From the NCBI GenBank assembly GCA_964542165.1, contig CAZITQ010000006.1:1-64000 (forward strand): 64,000 bases of DNA, read 5' to 3'. Source of the DNA: CAYTBN01 sp964542165. Lineage in GTDB: Bacteria; Myxococcota_A; UBA796; UBA9615; CAYRNR01. Below, piece by piece: positions 23,741 to 31,612 of this stretch. The first letter of the stretch is position 1. Each line of letters starts with the position of its first letter. The notes under the pieces were generated by a model. The model was not told the DNA's origin and made no database searches. It saw only the letters and a program-made list of their open reading frames with translations. Position numbers and translations under genes: made by a program.

Positions 23741-24889
23741 ATGGTCGTCGGGACGCTGTTGGCCTGTTTGCTCGGGGTCGTCGCCGCCTCGCTGGTGATC
23801 TGGCGGGGCTGCGATTCCTTCGAGGAGGCCTCCAACTACCTGGGACGCAACATGCCGCCCGGGGTGCGCGGGGCGACCATCAACGCCGTGGGCTCGTCGT
23901 TGCCCGAGCTGCTCACCACGATGATCCTGCTGTTCGTGTTCATCGACGAGGACGGGTTCTCCGGGGGCATCGCCACCTGCGCCGGAAGCGCGGTGTTCAA
24001 TGCGGTGATCATCCCGGCCCTGTGCATCCTGGCCGTGCTGATGTTCGGGGTGGTCAGGAATGGCAAGCGGGTCCGGATCTCCGCCATCGAGGTCGGCCGC
24101 CCCACCGTCCTGCGGGACGGATTCTTCTTCATCGCCGCCGAGGTCGTGCTGATCGTGCTGCTGGGCAGCGCGGTGCTGACCTGGTGGATGGGCGCCCTGC
24201 TGATGAGCGTCTACGGGATCTACTTCGCCTACCTGATGGTCCAGTACCGGCGCGGGCGGCGGGATCTCCCCGGGATCAGCGCCGACCCCGACGACGATCC
24301 CGACGACGCCGAGGCCGCTCCGCGGAGCCTCGGCTCGGCGTTGCTGGCCCTGGACTTCAACCAGCTCCTGTTCCGGGGGCGACCCCTGAGTACGATTCGC
24401 GCGTGGGTGGTCCTGGGGGCGGCGATATCGGTGGTCGGGGCCGCCTGCTACGGACTCGCTTTCGCGGTGGTCGAGGCGGCCCGCGCCCTGGACGTGCCCC
24501 TGTACTTCACCACCGTGATCCTGGCGGCGGCGGCGACCTCGGTGCCGGACACCGCCCTGTCGATCAAGGACGCGCGCTCCGGACACTACGACGACGCGGT
24601 CTCCAACGCCCTGGGCAGCAACATCTTCGACATCACCGTGGCGCTGGGGCTGCCCCTGATGCTCTTCGGCCTGATCCACGGGGACGTCCACCTGGCCTCC
24701 GCCACGGGCTCCTCCGCCGACGTCCAGATCCTGAGAGTCGTGCTGCTGGTCATCACCGCCGCGGTGCTGGTGATCTTCCTCGCCGGCCGGAGGATGGGGT
24801 GGATCAAGGCGGCGCTGCTGCTGGGGCTCTTCGGCCTGTGGACCACGTTCATCGTGGGGCGGGCGGCCGGGTGGGGGTGGTTGGCGTAG
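23741..24889 (+). CDS. Sodium/calcium exchanger family membrane protein (CaCA)
   Basis: 382 residues from the ATG at 23741, which has GAGGAG 3 bases upstream; a GTG 33 bases earlier is less likely. About ten membrane helices in two halves. The first alpha-repeat is INAVGSSLPELLTT (near 47-60). The second is AATSVPDTALSIKDA followed by NALGSNIFDI in the C-terminal half. The Glu of the second repeat is Asp here, which may change ion preference. An acidic cytoplasmic loop (PDDDPDDAEAA) joins the halves, as in typical exchangers. It probably exports Ca2+ against Na+ or H+ at the inner membrane. Confidence 0.85.
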   Translation: MVVGTLLACLLGVVAASLVIWRGCDSFEEASNYLGRNMPPGVRGATINAVGSSLPELLTTMILLFVFIDEDGFSGGIATCAGSAVFNAVIIPALCILAVLMFGVVRNGKRVRISAIEVGRPTVLRDGFFFIAAEVVLIVLLGSAVLTWWMGALLMSVYGIYFAYLMVQYRRGRRDLPGISADPDDDPDDAEAAPRSLGSALLALDFNQLLFRGRPLSTIRAWVVLGAAISVVGAACYGLAFAVVEAARALDVPLYFTTVILAAAATSVPDTALSIKDARSGHYDDAVSNALGSNIFDITVALGLPLMLFGLIHGDVHLASATGSSADVQILRVVLLVITAAVLVIFLAGRRMGWIKAALLLGLFGLWTTFIVGRAAGWGWLA

Positions 24890-24902
24890 GCGACGGGGCG
24901 GG

Positions 24903-26501
24903 CTATCCGAACCACCCCTCCTTCAGCTCGTACCCCAGCTCCGACAGGAACTTCTTGACCCAGCGCTCGGCCAGCTTCGGGGGCACCCCGCGCTCGGCGA
25001 CGAGTTCGATCATCTTCTTGTACTGCCGGGGTTTGTAGGCCAGGCGCGGACAGTTCTTGTGCAGGTAGCGCTCCAGGGCGGGGGCCCACTCCTTGCGGAA
25101 CTCCCGCTCGTCGGACAGCCCCTGTTCCCCGATGATCTGGCGGACGATGTGCCGCGCCTCCTCCGCCTCCATGCCCCGGTTGGTGAACAGCCACTCGGCC
25201 ATCAGGATCGATCGGACCCGCACCCACTTGCCGAAGTGCTTGCCCTCCATCACGGTGCGCGAGGCCTGGGTGCGCAGGGTCTCCTCCCGTGCCAGTCCGC
25301 TGCCGTCGAGCCATTCGGCCAGGGCGCTGCGGGCCCGGTCGGGGGAGAGGCCGTCGTTGACCGCGGCCCGGATCGCGCGGGCCTCCTGTTCGGGCCGGAG
25401 GATCGTCTCGTTGCTGTGGGTGCGGAAGGAGTCCATGTGGTCGCCGAACCAGCGGATCGGATCCTCCCGGAGCGCCGCCTCGGGGTCCTCCTCCGGATCG
25501 GGTGATGGCGTGGGAGCGGGTTCGGGCTCCGGCTCGGGCTCCGGAAGCGAGGTGGCGTCGGGGGGAACGAGAGCTTCCCCGTGCGCCGGGCCTAACGCCC
25601 TGGGCGGCGCCGCCGCGTGGGCCTCGGTCGCCTCCTCCGGGACGGGGTAGGCGTCCGTGACGCCCTCGTCCTCGTCCATGGACTCGATGTCCACGGGGAT
25701 CAGGTCGTCCGGGATCTCCTGGACGGGGACGACCTGGATCGGCACCGCGCCCTCGGGTGCTCCCTCCTCCCCGGCGGGATCTTCGTCACTCGCCCGCTCC
25801 TCCCCGGGGGGTGCCACGGGCAGTTCGCCTTCGTCCACGAGCCGGCGAGCCAGGGCCAGGGAGGTCTCCATCCGGACGGCGGCCTCGGCGTCCGCCACGA
25901 ACAGCTTCCGGGCGTCGGCCACCCAGCGTTCGCAGGCCACGATCATCTCGTCGGCCGACCACCAGTCGTGCCAGGAATCCGGTCCCAGGGCGAGCATGGC
26001 GCACATGCGCAGCAGGCTCACCCGGTCCCAGCGACCCCAGCCGCGCCCGTCCGGGGCCGTGGGGCCCCACATCCAGACGGGGTAGAACCGGCTGTCCTCG
26101 GTCGATGCGCCGAGCCGCGAGGCATTGGAGACAACGTCGATGAGCTGGACCCCCCGGGCGATGATCACGTTTCCCGGGTGGATCGCGCCGTGCTCGAGTC
26201 CCGCCGCCCTCAGGGAGTCCAGCTGGCGCAGGAGCTTGGCGAAGGCCTCCGCCGAGAAGCGGATCCGGTCGTCCGCGGGGATGCGCTGGAACATGCCGTC
26301 CAGCGTCGGGCCCTCGAGCCAGCGGCGGCGGACCGTGAGTCCGTCGTTGGCGAACCGGTAGTCGACGAGGAACCCCTCCTCCCGAGCCGTGTTCAGCAGA
26401 TCCCGCAGGGTGGGGCGGGCCTGGACGTCGGTGAAGCGGCGCTCGTAGAGCGTGCCGTGGGGAGGGCTCTCGACCTTCTTACCCACGCCCGAATCCCTCA
26501 C
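24903..26501 (-). CDS. Pseudokinase-like protein with Pro-Glu linker and helical C-terminal domain
   Basis: 532 residues from a GTG at 26501. Residues 20-220 look like a degenerate protein kinase: LRQLDSLRAAGLEHGAIHPG (90-110) has the shape of the catalytic loop, but HRD is replaced by GAI and DFG by IDV (121-123). No glycine loop or VAIK lysine is visible, so it should be inactive. A long acidic, Pro-Glu-rich linker (about 235-345) includes an EPEPEPEP run. The C-terminal 180 residues are helical and charged, of unknown type. Its start overlaps the MGMT-like gene by 23 bases on the same strand. A scaffold or regulator role is inferred only from the lost catalytic residues. Confidence 0.7.
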   Translation of the reverse strand: MRDSGVGKKVESPPHGTLYERRFTDVQARPTLRDLLNTAREEGFLVDYRFANDGLTVRRRWLEGPTLDGMFQRIPADDRIRFSAEAFAKLLRQLDSLRAAGLEHGAIHPGNVIIARGVQLIDVVSNASRLGASTEDSRFYPVWMWGPTAPDGRGWGRWDRVSLLRMCAMLALGPDSWHDWWSADEMIVACERWVADARKLFVADAEAAVRMETSLALARRLVDEGELPVAPPGEERASDEDPAGEEGAPEGAVPIQVVPVQEIPDDLIPVDIESMDEDEGVTDAYPVPEEATEAHAAAPPRALGPAHGEALVPPDATSLPEPEPEPEPAPTPSPDPEEDPEAALREDPIRWFGDHMDSFRTHSNETILRPEQEARAIRAAVNDGLSPDRARSALAEWLDGSGLAREETLRTQASRTVMEGKHFGKWVRVRSILMAEWLFTNRGMEAEEARHIVRQIIGEQGLSDEREFRKEWAPALERYLHKNCPRLAYKPRQYKKMIELVAERGVPPKLAERWVKKFLSELGYELKEGWFG

Positions 26502-26703
26502 GTTCCAGCAGGGCGTGTGTCGGCGTGGGCCCGCCGCCGAAGTCGCCGATCCCCCCCGTGGCGAGGACCCGGTGGCAAGGCACGATCAGGGCAACGGGAT
26601 TGGCGACACAGGCCGCTCCCGCCGCCCGGGACGAGAGCAGGCGCACGTCTCCCCGGGGGCCCTTGTGGACTGCGTGGAACAGTCGCGCGGGAGCCGAAGC
26701 CAT
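26479..26703 (-). CDS. Short MGMT/ATL-like protein (O6-alkylguanine alkyltransferase domain, internally shortened)
   Basis: 74 residues from the ATG at 26703, with AAGGGGA upstream. VANPVALIVPCHRVLATGG carries the PCHR active-site motif (Cys43) of methylated-DNA-cysteine methyltransferases, and GDFGGGPTPTHALLEREG matches the conserved tail. Compared with the usual domain of about 85 residues plus an N-terminal ribonuclease-like part, the N-terminal domain is absent and about a dozen residues around the first helix of the DNA-binding motif are missing. It may be a minimal alkyltransferase-like protein or a decayed repair gene. It is squeezed between two minus-strand genes and overlaps the pseudokinase. 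Confidence 0.7.
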   Translation of the reverse strand: MASAPARLFHAVHKGPRGDVRLLSSRAAGAACVANPVALIVPCHRVLATGGIGDFGGGPTPTHALLEREGFGRG

Positions 26704-26713
26704 GGATTCCCCT

Positions 26714-28366
26714 TCACTCGAACGTCGGGTGCCGGAGATCGTATACGAAGTATCCCGCGTTGCTGTAGATGGGCTCGAGCCCCGGCCGTTCTTCGGCCGC
26801 GGGCACCACGAGCAGCCACGCGCGGTGACGTGCGGCCAGGCGCATCAACGCCCGGTCCGTCTGTCGTGCGAAGGCTGCGCGGGCCCGCTCTCCCACCGCG
26901 CGATAGCCTCTCCATTCATCGGCGGGGGGGGAGCCCTCGAGCACGTCGTGGCCGCACAGCTCCCCCAGTCGCCGCCGCCATTGTAGCGCCATCTCCCGGT
27001 CGAAGACGGCCTCGCCCCCGTCCTTGACGGTGACGAACACCGCCCGGCCGGAGAACGGCCGCAACCAGGTCATGCCCGTGGGGGGCACCAGTAGGCTCGT
27101 ACCGGCGGACACCCGGAACCGGGGACCCTCCAGGGCCTCCAGCAGGGCTCGTTCGTCGTCGCCCGGACCGCGCCAGTCGAACACCGGGGGCTCCCGGATG
27201 CCAATCGCGTTCGATTCGAACCCGAGGGCGAGGGCGACACCGATCAGGATCCCGGCCGGCCGGAGGAACCACCTGGGCGAACGGAGCAGCGAGATCAGCG
27301 GTCCCGCGGCGGCCAGGTAGGCCAGCAGGGCCACCAGGATCCACGCCTCCCACAGGTGCAGGGCCAGCAGGGGAGCCAGGGGCAAGGGGCCCGCGGCCAG
27401 GGAGCCCAGCAGCGGTCCACAGAGCAGGGATCCGGCCACCAGGAGGTGGGCCCGACGCCGGCGTCCGCGGTCCGGGATCCACCGGGAGGCGACGGCCCAC
27501 AGGGCGAGCTGCGCCACCGCTACACCCCAGATCGCCGCGGGCCAGCGGTCGGGGAAGAGGTGGTGGGTGTTGCGCCAGCGCAGGATCTGCATCCACTCCT
27601 CATCCACCCACCAGGCGCCCGGCCCACCGCGCAGGGCGACCAGCGCCAGCAGCGGCGCCGCACAGATGCCGAAGGCGCCCGCCGCCCGGACCGCCCTGCC
27701 CCGCAGCGATGGATCCGCGAGCGTCACCACGGCCAGGGCGACGGCGACGTGGGTGGCCGTCGTGGCGTGGAAGTTGAACGCCAGCCCGCACAGTGCCGCC
27801 GCGCGGATGGGTCTCCCCCGGATCGCGAGCCAGACCGCGCCCAGGAGGAGGGGGTGGACCGCCGTGCGGTTGATCAGCTCCGGCTCGAAGGTGTGGACGT
27901 GGGCCGGACAGGCCTTGAACACCACCAGCAGGGCCGGGGCCACGAGCTCGGCCCAGGGGGTCCCCAGCAACGTGCGCGCCAGGCGGCCCAGCAGCGCGAA
28001 GGTCGCGACCAGGGCGACGATGTACAGAGTCAGATAGAGCTCGGGCAGCCGCTCCCAGCCCACGAGGCGGACCAGGGGGACCTGGAGGTGCCACCACAGG
28101 CTCGCGTGGGCCGTCGCGTGGCTGGCCACCAGGTCGCTGGCCATGGAACCCGGGTCCAGGAGCTCTCGCAACAGGGTCAAGTGGATCGACTGGTCGGTGG
28201 TGCCGAAGCGGTAGCCGTTGGCCAGCAGGGCCAGCCCGGCCATGAGCAGGGGCCACAGGACCCTCACCGCCGTGGGCAGCCCCGGAGCGTCGGTTCTCGC
28301 CTGCCCGCTTTCACGCACGGCACCAGGGTACGTGGCCCGGGTGGCCGCGCGCCAGGCAGCGTTCAT
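26714..28366 (-). CDS. Polytopic membrane protein, GT-C-like
   Basis: 550 residues with about ten hydrophobic helices between residues 35 and 385, followed by an extracytoplasmic domain of about 160 residues. The first loop after helix 1 (YRFGTTDQSIHLTLLREL) contains acidic and histidine residues in the position where GT-C glycosyltransferases and related DUF6798-type proteins have their active-site loop. That comparison is from memory and modest. It begins a minus-strand group with the short MGMT gene (10 bases apart) and the pseudokinase. If it is a glycosyltransferase it would use lipid-linked sugars in the envelope. Confidence 0.65.
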   Translation of the reverse strand: MNAAWRAATRATYPGAVRESGQARTDAPGLPTAVRVLWPLLMAGLALLANGYRFGTTDQSIHLTLLRELLDPGSMASDLVASHATAHASLWWHLQVPLVRLVGWERLPELYLTLYIVALVATFALLGRLARTLLGTPWAELVAPALLVVFKACPAHVHTFEPELINRTAVHPLLLGAVWLAIRGRPIRAAALCGLAFNFHATTATHVAVALAVVTLADPSLRGRAVRAAGAFGICAAPLLALVALRGGPGAWWVDEEWMQILRWRNTHHLFPDRWPAAIWGVAVAQLALWAVASRWIPDRGRRRRAHLLVAGSLLCGPLLGSLAAGPLPLAPLLALHLWEAWILVALLAYLAAAGPLISLLRSPRWFLRPAGILIGVALALGFESNAIGIREPPVFDWRGPGDDERALLEALEGPRFRVSAGTSLLVPPTGMTWLRPFSGRAVFVTVKDGGEAVFDREMALQWRRRLGELCGHDVLEGSPPADEWRGYRAVGERARAAFARQTDRALMRLAARHRAWLLVVPAAEERPGLEPIYSNAGYFVYDLRHPTFE

Positions 28367-28397
28367 TGACTAGGGAATTTATGGAGTTTACCTTTTC

Positions 28398-28432
28398 TTG
28401 ACAAAGTCCCTCCCTGGTCCGGGTGCTATGAT
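28398..28432 (+). promoter_or_regulatory. Possible extended -10 promoter upstream of the CPXCG gene
   Basis: In an unusually A/T-rich stretch, TGCTATGAT (28424-28432) has the TGn plus TATGAT shape of an extended -10 box. A perfect TTGACA lies at 28398-28403, but 23 bases away, too far for a standard pair; the extended -10 could work without it. Downstream is a 120-base leader before the ATG at 28555. Confidence 0.4.
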
Positions 28433-28554
28433 GAGTACAGGCGGCACGGGACCCAGTAGAAGCTGGAGGTGGAAGCTCTCAACCCGCGGATTTTCCTTGC
28501 GAATTCGTCCCGGGACCCGACGCCCCAAAGTTCGACGTCCGGGGAGGTTACGCC

Positions 28555-28743
28555 ATGGATGCCGCGGTCGAAGTCGTCTGTCCCTACTGTGGTGAGATCG
28601 TTCATGTCCTCGTCGAGCTGGCCGGCCGACGCCAGGCGTACCGTGAAGATTGTGAGGTGTGCTGTCGACCGATGGCGGTCGAGGTGCGCTTCGACAACGA
28701 CTACGAGTACGAGCTGTTCGTGAAGCGCACCAGCGGCGCTTGA
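28555..28743 (+). CDS. CPXCG-motif cysteine-rich protein
   Basis: 62 residues. CPYCG at the N-terminus and DCEVCCRPM in the middle form a small zinc-ribbon, the hallmark of the short CPXCG cysteine-rich family common in proteobacteria. The rest is a beta hairpin with an acidic DNDYEYE stretch. A strong GGGGAGG lies 8 bases before the ATG. No signal peptide, so cytoplasmic. The family has no established function that I know of. It is monocistronic, with its own likely promoter upstream. Confidence 0.85.
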   Translation: MDAAVEVVCPYCGEIVHVLVELAGRRQAYREDCEVCCRPMAVEVRFDNDYEYELFVKRTSGA

Positions 28744-28813
28744 TCCTGCCGGGCCGGCGGGCCGACACCCCCTCCCACGCCCCCCTCCGCCCGTTTTTCG
28801 CGCGCCCGCGCCA

Positions 28814-28868
28814 TTGACAGAATGTCAACGCACCGGGACCCGTCCCCCGACCTTTGACAGTTTGTCGT
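28814..28868 (+). promoter_or_regulatory. Two inverted-repeat sites, candidate enhancer-binding-protein sites
   Basis: TTGACA-gaa-TGTCAA at 28814-28828 is a perfect 6-3-6 inverted repeat. A second, imperfect copy TTGACA-gtt-TGTCGT lies at 28854-28868. Their starts are 40 bases apart, close to four helical turns, so the sites face the same side of the DNA. They end 52 bases before the sigma-54 promoter, the usual place for an upstream activating sequence. Confidence 0.55.
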
Positions 28869-28920
28869 GTCTCCGGCGCCCGCGGACCCTGACATTCCGC
28901 GGGGTTGCGTCGATCCTGGC

Positions 28921-28936
28921 TGGCATGCTCCTTGCT
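28921..28936 (+). promoter_or_regulatory. Sigma-54 (-24/-12) promoter
   Basis: TGGCATG-CTCC-TTGCT matches the sigma-54 consensus TGGCACG-N4-TTGCW at every position except one, with exact GG/GC spacing. The predicted transcript start, near 28947, leaves about 20 bases with an AAGGAG ribosome site before the ATG at 28967. With the paired inverted repeats upstream this is a complete activator-dependent promoter layout. Confidence 0.7.
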
Positions 28937-28966
28937 GACACACCGTGGCGAAGGAGTCCGTGCGCG

Positions 28967-30842
28967 ATGAACGTCCGAACTGCCCTCCCCCTGATCCTCT
29001 CCGCGCTCGTGGCCACACCGGCGGCAGCGCAGCCCGACCAGGTCTCGGCCGACTACACGGTGGGCAGCGGCCCCCTGGCCGCGGCGTTCACCGCCACCGA
29101 CCGGCTCGCGGTCGTGCTGGACGGCGATGGTGGCACCCTGTCGGTCATCGACACGGCCGATCTGCTGGGGGAACCCACCAGCTACTCGACCTGCGATGCT
29201 CCGCGGGACGTGGCGCTGGCCTCCTCCATCGCCGCCCTGGTAGTCGCCTGCGGTGACGGCACGCTGGAGCGGTACACGGCGTCCACGGCCCACTTCCCGG
29301 CGATCCTGGTGCCCCAGACCGCTGTGGCGTTCACCGACGCCCCGGATCTGACCGCCATCGCCGCCGACGCCTCGGACGTCTACGCCGCGTCGTCCACCGG
29401 GTGGGTGTACGCCGCCGACATGGTCACCTCCAGCGAGGTCTCCGACGGGGAGTTTCCCTACGACCTGACCGCCCTGGTCGCCGACGCCGTTCCCGTGGCG
29501 ATGGCCACGACCGGGGAGCGGCTGGTGGTGGCCCTCGCCAGCGGCGAGCTGATCGACGCGGATCTGTCCGGCGAGACCCTGGTCGCCGACGTCGTGGACA
29601 CCGGAGCCGCGGCCCTGGTCGACCTGACGGGCATCGACCCATTCTTGGCCATGGCCGATGACGGGACGGTGTTCTCGTACACGGGCGGCTCCCTGACGGC
29701 CACGGAGCTGGGCGTGGCCACGGGCGGTGGCGGCGTGGCCCTGTTCCAGCACGGCGGCGACTGCTTCGTCGCGGCGGTCGGGGGCGGGACGCTCGACTTC
29801 CTGGACTGCGGCGACGGAACCCTCGCTGGACAGGTCGACGTGTCCGGCGACGCTACCGCGGTGGCCGCCAGCGGCGACGGCTATCTGATCGTGGTCGATC
29901 CGGAGGCGGATCGGGCCCAGGTGCTCACCGTCAACCCGTGGGTCCGCATCGACGCGGTGTCCCCCGACCCCGTGGACGCCGAGGGCGACGTCACCCTCAC
30001 CCTGTCCAGCGACGTCGACGGCACCCTCTCGGTGCTGCTGGGCGGCGACGTGGACGCCAGCGGGACCGACCTGTCCCCGAGCGTGACCGCGGTGGTGGCC
30101 GACACGAGCACCGACGTGACCTTCGCCGCGTCCTCGCTGGCCGAGGGCGACAACACGGTGTTCGCCTTCGTCGAGACCGCCGACGGGGACGTGGGCCGCA
30201 ACGCGGTCCAGGTCTCGGTGCCGAGCTCGGTGGAGGTCCTGGCGCCCCAGGCATTCGTGGCCACCGCCGGTAGCGGCAAGGTCACCCTGAGCTGGGCCCC
30301 CGTGGAGGAGGACGGGTTCACCGTGGACCATTACCTCGTCTATTTCGGGATCGAGAGCTTCGACCCGGCGGACGGGGACCCGGGGTTACTGCGACGACGT
30401 GGCCGAGACGGTCTGCTCCGGCTTCCCCGTGACGGTGGAGGGGGGGACCTCGACAATGGTGGAGGCGATCTTCGACGAGGACGACGACGACAGCACCGGC
30501 GACGACGACGACAGCACCGGCGACGACGACACCGGTGACGACGACACCGGCGACGACGACACCACCGGGGACGACGACAGCGTGACCACCGTCGTCTCCC
30601 CGCTGACCAACGACGTGACCTACTACTTCGCGGTCGCCGCGGTGACCAGCGACGAGCTGACCGGGGCCTTCACCGACGTGGTCTCCGCCATGCCCCAGGA
30701 GACCGGCGGGGCCGCCTGGCTGGCCGGCGACACCGGGGGCTACGGGTGCAGCGGTTGCGCCGTGTCCGCGGCCCGGACGCAGGGCATCGCTGCGGTGTCC
30801 CTGCTCGCGCTGGCCGCGTTGCTGAGGCGGAGACATGGGTGA
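28967..30842 (+). pseudogene. Exported repeat/fibronectin-like protein with MYXO-CTERM-like tail, interrupted by a +1 frameshift
   Basis: From the ATG at 28967 a signal peptide (ending ATPAAAQ) leads into about 330 residues of beta-propeller-like repeats, then Ig/fibronectin-like segments. The frame breaks at the GGGG run 30382-30385; removing one G joins DGDPG directly to YCDDVAETVC, giving a 624-residue protein. The second part has a GDDDDST linker and ends in a MYXO-CTERM-like sorting signal (CSGCAVSA, a hydrophobic stretch, then LLRRRHG). The indel may be a sequencing error, since this assembly has other defects, or a real mutation. Transcription should depend on sigma-54. The next start overlaps its stop by 8 bases. 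Confidence 0.75.
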
Positions 30843-31548
30843 GAAGATGGGCAATGCCATGAACGGACGTACGATTCACGCACTGCTGATCGCGCTGCTG
30901 CTGGGGGCCATGGCTCCGGGCCAGGCGCGGGCCGGGTTCCTCAACGAGCCGGAGGAGAGCCCCAAGTGGTTCACCACCAGCCTGGGGGTGTCCTGGTGGT
31001 TCCCGGCTTCGGACAACACCGCCTACACCTCGGTGTACGACGAGGGGGGCAAGGCGATCTGGCGCCTGCACCTGGGCATCGTGCCCATCGCCCGCTACGT
31101 GCAGCTGGAGTTCGGCGCCTCCATCGGCTTCCACCAGAAGTCCGCGTTCGCGGTCGGAGCTTCGTCGTCCGAGACGTCGGGCGAGAACATCATGATGACC
31201 CTGACGCCGCTGCGCTGGGGCTTCAAGCTCGGTGTGGATCCCATCGAGGAGTTCCCGGTGGTGCCCTACGGGATGCTCGGCTGGGACTACATCCTGTGGA
31301 AGGAGCACGGCGCCTCCGGCGAGCTCAAGGGCGGCAAGGGGGCCTGGCACTACGGATTCGGCGCCGCCATCCTCCTGGACCGCATCGAGCCCCGCCGCGC
31401 CTCCCAGAGCGACGCCACCGCCGGCCTCAACGACGCCTTCCTCACCATCGACGCCACCAACGTCCAGTACCTCAAGGCCTGGCAGTCCGAGACCGCCCTC
31501 GACCTCACCGGATGGCAGCTGAGCGTGGCCCTCAAGCTCGACTTCTGA
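30835..31548 (+). CDS. Outer-membrane beta-barrel protein, MXAN_2562-like
   Basis: 237 residues from the ATG at 30835; Met codons at residues 5 and 9 are possible alternatives. A signal peptide ends at QARAG. The rest is alternating beta-strand with a terminal Phe, as in outer-membrane barrels. The segments VVPYGMLGWDYILWKEHG, GAWHYGFGAAILLDRIEP and AGLNDAFLTIDA follow the pattern I recall for the myxobacterial MXAN_2562 family. Overlap with the MYXO-CTERM gene suggests both are expressed from the sigma-54 promoter and may function together at the surface. Confidence 0.75.
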   Translation: MGEKMGNAMNGRTIHALLIALLLGAMAPGQARAGFLNEPEESPKWFTTSLGVSWWFPASDNTAYTSVYDEGGKAIWRLHLGIVPIARYVQLEFGASIGFHQKSAFAVGASSSETSGENIMMTLTPLRWGFKLGVDPIEEFPVVPYGMLGWDYILWKEHGASGELKGGKGAWHYGFGAAILLDRIEPRRASQSDATAGLNDAFLTIDATNVQYLKAWQSETALDLTGWQLSVALKLDF

Positions 31549-31612
31549 CGTTTCTGCCTGCTATCCCTGTCCCTCACCTCGGGTGACCCGCACCCGGAGA
31601 CCGGGGGACCCC

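Noticed and set aside
28398..28432. TTGACA plus TATGAT as a normal sigma-70 pair
   Set aside because: The spacer is 23 bases; only the extended -10 form is kept.
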